A stretch of DNA of 64,000 nucleotides from Spirochaetota bacterium (GTDB lineage Bacteria; Spirochaetota; Spirochaetia; SPDA01; JAJSAL01), in assembly GCA_024274705.1 (NCBI GenBank), contig JAJSAL010000141.1, forward strand, positions 1 through 64,000. The letters run 5' to 3'. Below the pieces are notes generated by a model. It ran no database searches and was not told the DNA's origin. It saw only the letters and a list, made by a program, of their open reading frames with translations. A program made the translations under genes and the position numbers. Positions 1 through 8,045 of the stretch are shown one piece after another; positions within the stretch are counted from its first letter, which is position 1, and every line of letters begins with the position of its first letter.

Positions 1-552
1 AACTACTATTTTGGTACAAAGGAATCGTTGCTTAAAGAGACTTCCAAGAGAATCTTGAATCATTTTTCACAAGATTTAGAAACAATAATGACATATAATG
101 ATTTAAATGTTTGTTCTTTACTCACAGTCTTTCTTATGTTTATACTGCTGGGTTCAATACAATATCCAAATATCATGAAGGTTCTACTCTTTGATAATTC
201 ATATTCAGCTCAATATAGTAAAGTATTTACTAAAAAACTCAACTTGTTTATTAAAAGAGTTATTGCTTTAATGGTATCATCATCGTCCGGGAATGATACA
301 AGAATAGTGGAAACTTCTTTAATGCAGATGATGTCTGCCGTTCTTATGCCGGGACTGATGATTTCATTTACAAAGAGGATGTTCGGAATCGATCTGAAAA
401 AGAGAGAAGAGCAGCTTTTGTATGTGGATTACCTGATGCAGCGTTATCTGACCTGGATGAAAGGAGAGGATATAAACAGAGAAACCGGTACCGTGAATGG
501 CATTCTTGAAGATATCTTCGGCACGTCTGATAGGGTTCGGGATGACACGTAA
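1..552 (+). CDS. TetR-family transcriptional regulator, C-terminal part (gene starts outside window)
   Basis: The reading frame is open from base 1, where it reads NYYFGTKESLLKETSKR. This is the end of a TetR-type helix-turn-helix, in which a YYYFGSKEELL-like stretch follows the recognition helix. About 170 further residues form a mostly helical ligand-binding and dimerisation domain. A TTG at base 28 could be mistaken for a start, but the conserved upstream residues show that the gene is cut by the window edge. TetR proteins are usually dimeric repressors whose C-terminal domain binds a small molecule. The ligand cannot be told from this part. The gene converges on the minus-strand oxidoreductase gene with a 34-base gap, so the regulator's targets probably lie to the left, outside the window. 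Confidence 0.8.
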   Translation, partial: NYYFGTKESLLKETSKRILNHFSQDLETIMTYNDLNVCSLLTVFLMFILLGSIQYPNIMKVLLFDNSYSAQYSKVFTKKLNLFIKRVIALMVSSSSGNDTRIVETSLMQMMSAVLMPGLMISFTKRMFGIDLKKREEQLLYVDYLMQRYLTWMKGEDINRETGTVNGILEDIFGTSDRVRDDT

Positions 553-586
553 ACATTGACAGGGAACGAAAAAGAATTAAACGGCT

Positions 587-1762
587 TTAATGATAATCCA
601 GTACGATTCGCTCTCCCGTTTTCGAAGATTTCTGAACCGCATCCATGATCAGTTGAACCCGGTACCCGTCTTCAAAGGTCGCACCATAAGGTTCTACTGG
701 CTTTTCGTTGACCAAACAGTCGAGGAAGTGATGCAGGGCATGTACATGTCCATACTCCCATCCGGCATTGTGCCCAGGCGGCAGGTATGGCGTACTCAAC
801 GGGAACCCCCCTCCGGTAACGGAGATCTTTGTGAATCCTTTAAGACGCGGGTCACCTTCGGCCAGGCAGACATGGAGATGGTTCGGATCTTCCAGGTCGA
901 AGGCAATACTCCCTTTGGACCCGTTGATTTCCCAGGTGTGCCGGTTTTTACGGCCTGTACTGACACCGGATGATTCCAGTGTGCCTGCGGCTCCACTCTC
1001 GAACTCCACTAAAGCGATATTGTCCTCATCGGCCCTGACTGTTTCTTCCCCGCCTCCGGAGAGAGCCCTCCTCGGATTGTAAGTCTTTACGATACCCGAG
1101 ACAGTCGTGATCTCTCCTGCGAGAAAACGGGCCATATCGATGATGTGGCATCCAATACCTAAAAGAACACCGGATTTCGTACCTGCTGCATACCATGTCC
1201 CTTCTATGGATGTACCGGGATCGTGACCAACTTCCTGCAGGTACCGTGCGTGAAACTGGTAGATCCGCCCTATTCTTCCCTCTTCGATAAGCTGCCGGGC
1301 AAACCGGACGGCAGGGAAAAAGCGGTAGTTGTGGCACAGCATATGCTTACCCTTCGCCCCGGCCGCAGCATCCCTCATCTGTTTCGCTTCTTCCACCGTC
1401 ATGGCAAGGGGTTTTTCACATATAACGTGTTTCCCCTCTCCCAGTGCAGCGATGGACGGTTCTGCATGCAGATTGTCAGGAGTGCAGTTATCAAACACAT
1501 CTATATCCGGATCCTGCACCATGTCCTGCCACGTTGTGTAGTACCCTTTGAATCCGAAACGCGAGGCTGTATCCGCCGTCTTTTCTCTATTCCGACCGCA
1601 CATGGCAACCAGCTTCGGCCACGCGGCAGGCCGGTCGAAGGAATAGGGAATCTTTACATACCCGTTGGCGTGCACTTTTCCCATGAAGCCATATCCCAGC
1701 ACACCCACGCCGACCTGTTTCCCCTGTAACCTGCCATATTGGATCTCATGAAAGCCGCTCAT
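587..1762 (-). CDS. Gfo/Idh/MocA-family NAD(P)-dependent oxidoreductase
   Basis: A 391-residue protein with the Rossmann fold of the glucose-fructose oxidoreductase/inositol dehydrogenase family. The dinucleotide site reads VGVLGYGFMGKVHANGY near residues 18-34, and the family motif CEKPLAMT lies near residue 115. The C-terminal half is the alpha/beta substrate domain, with GIGCHIIDMARFL supplying the usual catalytic histidine region. Such enzymes oxidise or reduce a hydroxyl of a sugar, inositol or sugar acid. The start overlaps the end of the upstream sugar isomerase/epimerase gene by four bases (ATGA), so the two are co-translated and probably act in sequence on one polyol or sugar. The substrate cannot be named from sequence. 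Confidence 0.9.
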   Translation of the reverse strand: MSGFHEIQYGRLQGKQVGVGVLGYGFMGKVHANGYVKIPYSFDRPAAWPKLVAMCGRNREKTADTASRFGFKGYYTTWQDMVQDPDIDVFDNCTPDNLHAEPSIAALGEGKHVICEKPLAMTVEEAKQMRDAAAGAKGKHMLCHNYRFFPAVRFARQLIEEGRIGRIYQFHARYLQEVGHDPGTSIEGTWYAAGTKSGVLLGIGCHIIDMARFLAGEITTVSGIVKTYNPRRALSGGGEETVRADEDNIALVEFESGAAGTLESSGVSTGRKNRHTWEINGSKGSIAFDLEDPNHLHVCLAEGDPRLKGFTKISVTGGGFPLSTPYLPPGHNAGWEYGHVHALHHFLDCLVNEKPVEPYGATFEDGYRVQLIMDAVQKSSKTGERIVLDYH

Positions 1763-2613
1763 AGACTCTTTCTCACACTCTTTAGGTATGCAACACTCTT
1801 CTTCACCGTCGAAAACTCATCCTTGTAATCCGGGTGGAGGTAATCCGTTTCGATGGCATAGAGCCCTTTGTACCCCATCATTCCCAGTTCTTTTACAATA
1901 CCGGGGATATTGACCACACCGTCCCCGACAGGAACACAGGCAAAGTAGTACCAGTCTTTTGGGTTTCCGCCGTACAGCGGTTTAACATCTTTTGTGTGGG
2001 TGGCAAACACATACTTCCCAAGATACTTGGCGAAGGTAACCGGATCGTCGCCGATTCTCAGGGCATTCCCCGTATCAAAGGTAATGCCGAAGTAATCAGA
2101 ATCGATCTTCCGGATGATCTCGCCGATCTCATCGACGGTAAAATCGAAATGATTTTCCATGGCAAGCCGTATTCCCCTGTCGCCTGCCTCTTTCGCAGGA
2201 TCTGAAAACAGCTTTACCAGGGCTTTGATCTGGGGTTCGTGGGGGTCATTTCGAAAAGCAAGGGATGATCCCACTACTCTAAGTACCTTCGCTCCAAGGA
2301 TCTCGCATACCCGGTAGTATTTTTTCATATCTTCCAGGGCATCGGTATTCTTCCCCCCCTCCAGGCCGTTGGGATGTCCCCAGGCGACGACAACTTCCAG
2401 ATTCCCCTGATCGATTACTTCTTTCAGCTTCTTCAAGTACGATTCATCGGTACTTTCAAAAAAGCAGGTTTCCATGGAGACCCCGTCAACCTTCAGTTTT
2501 ACACAGAGTGACAAAAAATCCTCGTAGGTCATGGTTTTGCCGGGTTTCTCCTGGTTGTCGTAGACTTCACCGAAGTAACGATGAAAACAATAGCTGTCGA
2601 TTGCGATTTTCAT
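1759..2613 (-). CDS. Sugar phosphate isomerase/epimerase (xylose isomerase-like TIM barrel)
   Basis: A 284-residue TIM-barrel protein of the AP-endonuclease-2/IolE-like superfamily. Metal and substrate residues are recognisable in GVSMETCFF, VAWGHPNG, RLAMENHFDF, FGITFDTGN and VFATHTKDV, the acidic and histidine positions that bind a divalent metal in this fold. The start ATG is preceded by GGGGAG at five bases, a good ribosome binding site. The gene is first in a two-gene operon with the Gfo/Idh/MocA oxidoreductase. Its promoter region carries a near-palindrome at 2631-2646. The likely role is epimerisation or isomerisation of a polyol or keto-sugar made by the partner enzyme; the exact substrate is unknown. 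Confidence 0.85.
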   Translation of the reverse strand: MKIAIDSYCFHRYFGEVYDNQEKPGKTMTYEDFLSLCVKLKVDGVSMETCFFESTDESYLKKLKEVIDQGNLEVVVAWGHPNGLEGGKNTDALEDMKKYYRVCEILGAKVLRVVGSSLAFRNDPHEPQIKALVKLFSDPAKEAGDRGIRLAMENHFDFTVDEIGEIIRKIDSDYFGITFDTGNALRIGDDPVTFAKYLGKYVFATHTKDVKPLYGGNPKDWYYFACVPVGDGVVNIPGIVKELGMMGYKGLYAIETDYLHPDYKDEFSTVKKSVAYLKSVRKSL

Positions 2614-2630
2614 AGCCGCTCCCCTGTTAT

Positions 2631-2657
2631 ATAATGATATCGTTATGAAATATTATA
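2631..2657 (-). promoter_or_regulatory. Promoter -10 box and overlapping imperfect palindrome (candidate operator)
   Basis: On the minus strand a perfect -10 hexamer TATAAT lies at 2652-2657, without a strong -35 match. The sequence ATAATGATATCGTTAT at 2631-2646 is a 16-base palindrome with seven of eight pairs matching, and it lies over the expected transcription start of the isomerase/epimerase gene. That is a typical repressor site position. The cognate regulator is not identified. Confidence 0.4.
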
Positions 2658-2694
2658 CAATAAAATCGGTAATCCATCTATCCGGGAAGCCGGA

Positions 2695-3588
2695 ATGATC
2701 GATCTCCTCTGCGTCGGTTCAGCAGTATTCGACATAACCATGTTCGTGGACCATCACCCTGAAAAAAACGAAAAATGTTTTGCCCGGAGGATGACCACTT
2801 GTGGAGGGGGACCTGCGGCAACCGCCGCGGTAACGGCAGTCAACTTAGGAGGTTCCAGTGCACTGGCAGCTTACCTGGGAACTGATTTCGGCGGGGAAGC
2901 TCACTTTTCCGAGTTGCTGTTCCATGGTGTAAAGACCAACTTCATCATCCGGGGCACCCGGCCCACTCCTGTCTCTACAATCATCGTCAAACCCGGTGGA
3001 GACCGTACGGTAATCAACTACAAAGAGGGCACCCCTCCCCTCTCTGCAGACTCAATCACCATCGATACGACGCATTTCGGTGTCCTTCTCTTTGACGGCC
3101 ACGAACCGCATCTCTCCATGACCCTCCGGAATAATGCCGGGTCCCTGGGCATCCCCACCGTTCTGGATGCAGGCTCCCTCCACCGGGGTACGGAACTTCT
3201 GGCTTCAAAGGTTGACTACCTTGTTGCTTCTGAGAAATTCGCCCGGGAATATACCGGGTGTCCGGATCCCCGTTCCGGGTGCTCCCGTCTTGCCGAAATA
3301 TCACCCTGCGCCGTTGTCACCATGGGGGATCAGGGGCTTGTGTGGCAGCAGGGCAGCCGCCAGGAATACCTGCCGGCCTTCCCTGTACAGTCCGTGGACA
3401 CAACAGGAGCCGGGGATATCTTTCACGGAGCATTTGCCCTCGGTGTAGCCCAGGGGATGGACATCCGGAAAAACCTCCTTCGCGCATCTGCCACGGCCGC
3501 CTTGGGGTGTACAAAAGAAGGTGCCCGTTCCGGCATCCCTACACTATGGGAAGTGCAGGAGTTTCTATCAGATCATCCGGATTATTAA
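2695..3588 (+). CDS. PfkB-family carbohydrate kinase (ribokinase-like)
   Basis: A 297-residue kinase. The N-terminal PfkB signature is CGGGPAATAAVTAVNLGG near residues 37-54. The C-terminal signature DTTGAGDIFHGAFALG near residues 236-251 contains the catalytic aspartate of GAGD and the anion hole. Family members phosphorylate sugars, nucleosides or sugar acids with ATP, often a ketose or 2-keto-3-deoxy acid. GGAAG five bases before the ATG supports the start. The gene is divergent from the isomerase/epimerase operon across an 81-base promoter region, so the kinase may act on that operon's product. It ends three bases before a convergent phosphoesterase gene. Substrate unknown. Confidence 0.9.
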   Translation: MIDLLCVGSAVFDITMFVDHHPEKNEKCFARRMTTCGGGPAATAAVTAVNLGGSSALAAYLGTDFGGEAHFSELLFHGVKTNFIIRGTRPTPVSTIIVKPGGDRTVINYKEGTPPLSADSITIDTTHFGVLLFDGHEPHLSMTLRNNAGSLGIPTVLDAGSLHRGTELLASKVDYLVASEKFAREYTGCPDPRSGCSRLAEISPCAVVTMGDQGLVWQQGSRQEYLPAFPVQSVDTTGAGDIFHGAFALGVAQGMDIRKNLLRASATAALGCTKEGARSGIPTLWEVQEFLSDHPDY

Positions 3589-3591
3589 GGT

Positions 3592-4245
3592 TCAGAGAGT
3601 CTGGAGTTCCACCGTTACTTCACCTCGCTCCAGGGTAACCACTCCGTAACGGCCCTCCCGGAAGGGCCCCGGGTTTACCAGGGTGGCAGTCCCCAGGGTA
3701 TCCACACCTGAAGATTCGTGGATGTGACCACAGAACACCAGTTTCGGTGCTGTCTTTTCGATGAACTCACGGAGTACCCTGGATCCTACATGACGGAACC
3801 CTGTAACACGGTCCAGTTTTGTACGGAAAGGAGGTTGATGGGAGATAATAATGTCCGGTCCGCTATCCCGCCGGCCCATAGCAGTTTCCAGGATCCGCGT
3901 GTATTCCTCTTCTGAAAAAGTATGGGGGGTAAAGACCGGGGCAGGAAGAGAACCGCCGACGCCGAGAACCGAAACATCCCCTAACATCGTACACCGGCTG
4001 TGTACGCCGATCCCTTCCGCCTCCAGGTAGCGTTCCATCTCCGGAGCATCGCAGTTGCCGGCCACTCCCAGGATAGCACTGTTGTACCGCCTAAGTTCCG
4101 TGAGAAAGGGCACGGCATCACCGGGCACACCGAAATGGGTGATATCCCCTCCCAGGAACACGGCATCCGAACGGCGCATCCTTTCCCTGAAAGAAGGGGG
4201 AAAGGTGTAACGCCCATGCATATCGGTCAATACAATGACAGTCAT
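3592..4245 (-). CDS. Calcineurin-like metallophosphoesterase (YfcE/MJ0936-like)
   Basis: A 217-residue protein with the dimetal phosphoesterase motifs in order: LTDMHGR (DxH), LGGDITH (GDxxH), GNCD (GNxD, here with cysteine before the aspartate), ISHQPP and CGHIHES (GHxH). The length and the sequence VNPGPFREGRYG near the end are typical of small cytosolic YfcE-type phosphodiesterases. The natural substrate is unknown. No ribosome binding site is clear before the ATG. It is convergent with the PfkB kinase and read in the same direction as the carboxyltransferase upstream, separated by about 55 bases. Confidence 0.88.
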   Translation of the reverse strand: MTVIVLTDMHGRYTFPPSFRERMRRSDAVFLGGDITHFGVPGDAVPFLTELRRYNSAILGVAGNCDAPEMERYLEAEGIGVHSRCTMLGDVSVLGVGGSLPAPVFTPHTFSEEEYTRILETAMGRRDSGPDIIISHQPPFRTKLDRVTGFRHVGSRVLREFIEKTAPKLVFCGHIHESSGVDTLGTATLVNPGPFREGRYGVVTLERGEVTVELQTL

Positions 4246-4300
4246 ACCATGGCAAACACCGGCAGGATCAATCGTGGAGCTGTACCGCGGAAAAACCTGA

Positions 4301-5851
4301 TCATAACGGAATATTTCCGTGCTTCTTTTTCGGCCGCTCTTCCTGTTTGCCCAGGTTCATCTCCAGGGACCGGATAAGCTCGATCCTGGAATCTTCGAAA
4401 TCGATAACATCATCGACAAATCCCAGTTCCGCTGCAACAAAAGGATTCATCACCGAATCCTTGTACTCATCGATTTTCTGCTGCCGGATCTCGTCGGGAT
4501 TGCCGGCACCGTCGATCTCTTTCCGGAATATGATATTTGCCGCACCTTCGGCGCCCATCACTGCGATCTGTGCAGTGGGGAGTGCAAGCGTCCTGTCGTA
4601 CCCTAAGGCTTTGCTGGACATGGCAATATACGCACCGCCGTAAGCTTTTCGAATAATAAGGGATATCTTCGGCACAGTAGCTTCTGCAATGGCATACAGC
4701 ACTTTTGCACCATGGCGGATGATACCGCCGTGTTCCTGATTCACCCCGGGAAGGAATCCCGGAACATCCACCAGGGTCACTATGGAAATATTAAAGCAGT
4801 CACAGAAACGGATAAACCTGGCTGCCTTGTCCGAAGAGTTGATGTCCAGGGCTGCAGCGTAAAACTTGGGCTGATTGGCAAATATTCCCACAGTGTGTCC
4901 GTTGAGCTTGGCGAACCCGACGACCACGTTGGGTGCGTAATCGGCATGGACTTCGATAAAACTTCCCTGGTCGAAGATGTGCCCGATATAATCTTTGATA
5001 TCGTAGGGCTTCCTCTGGTTTTCCGGAAGGATCTCTTCCAGCTCCGGAGTTTTCCTGTCCGCCGGGTCATCAGAGACCGTCCGTGGAGGAAGTTCACCGT
5101 TGTTCGACGGAAAGTAGCTGATGAGCTTCTTCACGGTAGTCATGCAGTCCTGTTCACTGGAAAATCGAAAATGGATATTTCCGCTTTTCGCTGTATGGGC
5201 TCCTGCACCGCCTAAGTCTTCCTGGCTGATCTCTTCACCTGTTACCGCCCGGATCACCTGGGGGCCGGTAATATACATACTGCTGATGTTGTCCACCATG
5301 AATATAAAGTCCGTAATTGCAGGCGAATATGCAGCCCCTCCTGCACAGGGTCCTAGTATCAGGGAAAACTGGGGAATCACACCGGATGCGTGGGTGTTCG
5401 CCCGGAAGATCTTTGCATATCCCTGAAGGGAGAGTACGCCTTCCTGGATGCGTGCACCGCCGGAATCGTTTATCTGGATAAAAGGGGTGCGGTTCTTAAG
5501 GGCAAGACGCTGAGCTTCGACGATCCTCTCAGCATGCATTTCGCCGAGGGATCCTCCGAGGATGGTAAAATCCTGGGCAAAGAGGAACACCCGTTTACCA
5601 CCCATTGTTCCGGTACCGCTGATAACTCCGTCACCGTCGAACCGTTTTGATCCGAGTCCCATTTCCGAACTCCGTCCCCTCATGTACCGCTGGTGTTCTA
5701 CAAAGCTGTTTTCATCCAGGAGCAGATCGAGCCGCTCCCGGGCCAACAGTTTACCCTTCTGATGCTGGGCTTCATTTCTCGATTCACCACCGCCGAGGAG
5801 CATCTGCCCCCTTCTCTCTTTCGCTTTCTGTACAGCTTCTTTATTGGTCAT
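4301..5851 (-). CDS. Acyl-CoA carboxyltransferase (propionyl/methylmalonyl-CoA type, beta/alpha subunit)
   Basis: A 516-residue biotin-dependent carboxyltransferase. I chose the ATG at 5851 because GGAG lies six bases upstream; the open frame extends 15 residues further but lacks a ribosome site there. Two crotonase-like halves are visible. The N-terminal oxyanion hole is near INDSGGARIQEGV and GPCAGGAAYSPA, and the C-terminal one near VDVPGFLPG and RKAYGGAYIAM. This protein family includes PccB, AccD5 and MmdA (methylmalonyl-CoA decarboxylase alpha, a sodium-pump subunit). No biotin carboxylase, biotin carrier or membrane decarboxylase subunit is in the window, so which reaction it serves is open. 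Next to it is a CoA-acylating aldehyde dehydrogenase. Confidence 0.9.
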   Translation of the reverse strand: MTNKEAVQKAKERRGQMLLGGGESRNEAQHQKGKLLARERLDLLLDENSFVEHQRYMRGRSSEMGLGSKRFDGDGVISGTGTMGGKRVFLFAQDFTILGGSLGEMHAERIVEAQRLALKNRTPFIQINDSGGARIQEGVLSLQGYAKIFRANTHASGVIPQFSLILGPCAGGAAYSPAITDFIFMVDNISSMYITGPQVIRAVTGEEISQEDLGGAGAHTAKSGNIHFRFSSEQDCMTTVKKLISYFPSNNGELPPRTVSDDPADRKTPELEEILPENQRKPYDIKDYIGHIFDQGSFIEVHADYAPNVVVGFAKLNGHTVGIFANQPKFYAAALDINSSDKAARFIRFCDCFNISIVTLVDVPGFLPGVNQEHGGIIRHGAKVLYAIAEATVPKISLIIRKAYGGAYIAMSSKALGYDRTLALPTAQIAVMGAEGAANIIFRKEIDGAGNPDEIRQQKIDEYKDSVMNPFVAAELGFVDDVIDFEDSRIELIRSLEMNLGKQEERPKKKHGNIPL

Positions 5852-5919
5852 AATAATCTCCGCTATTTTCTTTTGAATAGGTGTGGTTATACACAAAACC
5901 GGTGGTTGTTACAAGAGAA

Positions 5920-5948
5920 GCGGCAGAACCGGGGTACGATTCTGCCGC
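5920..5948 (-). terminator. Stem-loop, probable terminator of the aldehyde dehydrogenase gene
   Basis: GCGGCAGAA at 5920-5928 pairs perfectly with TTCTGCCGC at 5940-5948 across an 11-base loop, just after the dehydrogenase stop codon. On the minus strand it is followed by a pyrimidine-rich CTTCTCTTGT rather than a clean T run, so termination may be moderate. Confidence 0.55.
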
Positions 5949-5961
5949 AGAAGGTCGAATT

Positions 5962-7359
5962 TTATTCGTTCATGATCGTACCGAAGAGTTCTTCATCGGT
6001 CGGTTCGGTTGACGTAATCGGGTAGGACACCCAGGTGACATTCAGAAGATGCTTCCAGGTAACATTCTCGGATACGCTGTTGCCTCCCCAGGAACCGCAT
6101 CCCAACGTCATGGACATGGGCATACCGTTTGTCCATGCTCCACTGTTCGCCAGGCACTGGGGTTGGCGGATCATGATCCTGGATGTTTTTACTTTCAGGG
6201 CGAGTTCCTTGATCCTCTTCTCGTTGATGGTGTGGATACCGCAGGAATGCCCGGCACCTGAATAATCGGTGATCCTGTTCACCAGGTCGATGGCATCGTC
6301 AAAGGTTTTCCATCTGTACAGTGTAGTGGTAACTGAAAGTTTTTCACCTGAGAAGGGATAGTCCGGACCGACACCGGTTTCTTCCACCATGAAAAATTTC
6401 TTTCCTGCCGGCAGATCGATGCCCGCAAGCGCGGCTATCTTTTCCGGGGCCTGGGCAACGATGTCGCGGCTTAAGACATGCTTTTCCGGGTCCCACATTG
6501 CAGCCTGGAGCTTGGGCTTTTCATCGGCTTTTACCAGGTAGCCCCCTACTGCTTCCAATTCTTTTACCATGGTGTCGTACACATCTTCCTGGATGATTAC
6601 AGAGTTCTCTGTGGAACAGCTTGTTGCATAGTCGAACACCTTGGAACGCATAATCTTGTCAGCCGCATCGCTAAGATCCGCCGTTTCATCTACGATACAC
6701 ACCGCATTTCCGGCACCAACACCCTGGCTGGGAGTTCCGCTGGAATAGGCGGCTTTTACCATGCCTGCACCACCGGTTGCAAGGATCAGATCACACCGTT
6801 TCATCAGTGCCTTGCTTGCTTCCACTGAAATAGGATCGACATTGAGGATAAGATCTTCCGGCCATCCATGTTTTTTAAGTACTGCTCTCATCTGGTCCAC
6901 AGCAACCTTGTTACAGCCTGCAGCCCTGGGATGAGGCGCCATGATAACCGCGTTCCGCGTCTTGATGGCGCTGATTGCCTTAACAAAAGGGGTTGCCTCC
7001 GAATTGGTAACAGGAATGAGAGCACCGATGACGCCTACCGGCTTGGCTATCTTCATCAATCCTTTTTCCCTGTCGATTTCGATTACACCGACGGATTTCT
7101 GACCCTTCATGTCCCTTAAGGTCCCTTTTACCTTTACCTGCAGTTTCGCGTATTTGTGGTCTTCTACACCCATTCCAGTCTCTTCTACGCACATTTTGGC
7201 GAGTTTTCTCGCAAAATCAGGTTTGACCCCCGACCATGCTATTCGAGTCGCCATTACATCTACCTGTTCCTGGGTCATGAACTCTATCACGGCCTGAGCT
7301 TTTCGTGCCCGGGCAACAAGTCCTTCGATAAGTTTATCAGCTTCGTGCGGATCTGCCAT
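5962..7359 (-). CDS. CoA-acylating aldehyde dehydrogenase (EutE/SauS/AdhE N-domain type)
   Basis: A 465-residue NAD(P)-dependent dehydrogenase that interconverts an aldehyde plus CoA with an acyl-CoA. The catalytic cysteine lies in DYATSCSTENSV near residue 248. The cofactor loop is ATGGAGMVKAAYSSG, and the C-terminal stretch LGCGSWGGNSVSENVTWKHL is characteristic of acylating enzymes such as EutE, the AdhE N-domain and sulfoacetaldehyde dehydrogenase SauS. The length fits a stand-alone acylating enzyme and not the bifunctional AdhE. GGAG six bases before the ATG supports the start. Its natural aldehyde (acetaldehyde, propionaldehyde, sulfoacetaldehyde) cannot be fixed. The adjacent carboxyltransferase would fit acyl-CoA metabolism. 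Confidence 0.88.
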   Translation of the reverse strand: MADPHEADKLIEGLVARARKAQAVIEFMTQEQVDVMATRIAWSGVKPDFARKLAKMCVEETGMGVEDHKYAKLQVKVKGTLRDMKGQKSVGVIEIDREKGLMKIAKPVGVIGALIPVTNSEATPFVKAISAIKTRNAVIMAPHPRAAGCNKVAVDQMRAVLKKHGWPEDLILNVDPISVEASKALMKRCDLILATGGAGMVKAAYSSGTPSQGVGAGNAVCIVDETADLSDAADKIMRSKVFDYATSCSTENSVIIQEDVYDTMVKELEAVGGYLVKADEKPKLQAAMWDPEKHVLSRDIVAQAPEKIAALAGIDLPAGKKFFMVEETGVGPDYPFSGEKLSVTTTLYRWKTFDDAIDLVNRITDYSGAGHSCGIHTINEKRIKELALKVKTSRIMIRQPQCLANSGAWTNGMPMSMTLGCGSWGGNSVSENVTWKHLLNVTWVSYPITSTEPTDEELFGTIMNE

Positions 7360-7465
7360 ATCATTCTCCTTGTACCGAACTGTATAGTGTGGTTGTCTGA
7401 ATATATTACATTTGAGGTTCTAAATCAATATTGCAACCTCAGGGAGAAAGGATAACACGTCAACC

Positions 7466-7759
7466 ATGATGCGACAACTGCCGATTATAAGAATAGAAAG
7501 GCATATGAAAAACAATGTGATCCTGAAAAAACGGAACTCAGATCATGCCCCGGATGTGTACCTGTTTGTGAGGGAGCTGCAAGGGGACGACATAATTGCA
7601 GACCTCTATATCCTGGCAGATGAAGAAAACAGGGACCGGCACATACGGCACCTTTCACTCCCCCTTGTGAGTGTAAACGGGGATTATCGCAGGATTGATG
7701 ATTTGAGTCCGGAAAAGGACTTTGCCCATTCTCTTTTTCACATCCGTTCAGTACCTTGA
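7466..7759 (+). CDS. Small hypothetical protein
   Basis: An open frame of 97 codons with no family I recognise. The protein is charged, with a plausible alpha/beta pattern in DVYLFVRELQGDDIIADLYI, and no signal peptide or membrane segment. GGGAGAAAGGA lies upstream of the first ATG but somewhat far away. Another ATG at codon 14 (7505) is possible. It is the only plus-strand candidate between the dehydrogenase and the envelope genes, and its 3' end overlaps the remnant nuclease gene on the other strand by 12 bases. It may be a real orphan or a chance frame. Confidence 0.4.
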   Translation: MMRQLPIIRIERHMKNNVILKKRNSDHAPDVYLFVRELQGDDIIADLYILADEENRDRHIRHLSLPLVSVNGDYRRIDDLSPEKDFAHSLFHIRSVP

Positions 7760-7944
7760 GAATTCCGCCCACACCGGTCTATGGTCGGAGACGATCCTGC
7801 CGGCATAGTCATCGTACCCGTGGAAAAGATCCGGATATTAAAACTGGCGATGGTAACGGTTTCTTTCTCCTGTTCCTGGGAAGCCAAGAACGTCCCGGAA
7901 ACGAGGAGGAAGATTACCATACAGAGGATCCTTTTTGTTATCAC
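7748..7944 (-). pseudogene. Endonuclease/exonuclease/phosphatase-family protein, internally deleted and frameshifted remnant
   Basis: A GTG start at 7944, with GAGAGG upstream, opens a signal peptide (ITKRILCMVIFLLVSGTFL) followed by VTIASFNIRIFS. That is the first strand and Asn motif of the exonuclease/endonuclease/phosphatase (DNase I-like) family. The frame then loses sense. Shifting frame at that point gives FHGYDDYAGRIVSDHRPVWA and then EFSRY and a stop at 7748. SDHRPVWAEF is the classic C-terminal catalytic motif (Asp-His) of the same family. Only about 38 N-terminal and 25 C-terminal residues of an enzyme normally above 250 residues survive, fused out of frame. This is a deletion pseudogene. 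The original was probably a secreted or periplasmic nuclease or phosphodiesterase. Confidence 0.75.
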
Positions 7945-7955
7945 GCTGATCCCTC

Positions 7956-8045
7956 TCACAAGGAAGGTCCGCAGAACCGGATCACCACCATGAGCAGGAC
8001 GAACAGGACAAAACAGGCCCACCAGATTTTATCTCCGGTTCTCAT
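7956..8045 (-). CDS. 29-residue single-pass membrane protein
   Basis: The ATG at 8045 overlaps the TGA stop of the upstream 285-residue membrane protein gene in an ATGA junction, so translation is coupled. The product has a short charged start (MRTGDK), one hydrophobic helix (WACFVLFVLLMVVI) and a short tail RFCGPSL. Its stop lies 11 bases before the GTG start of the degraded nuclease gene. Similar tiny proteins often act as membrane anchors or partners of the protein translated just before them. No homologue is recognised, and coding status rests on the coupling and the clean hydrophobic pattern. Confidence 0.5.
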   Translation of the reverse strand: MRTGDKIWWACFVLFVLLMVVIRFCGPSL

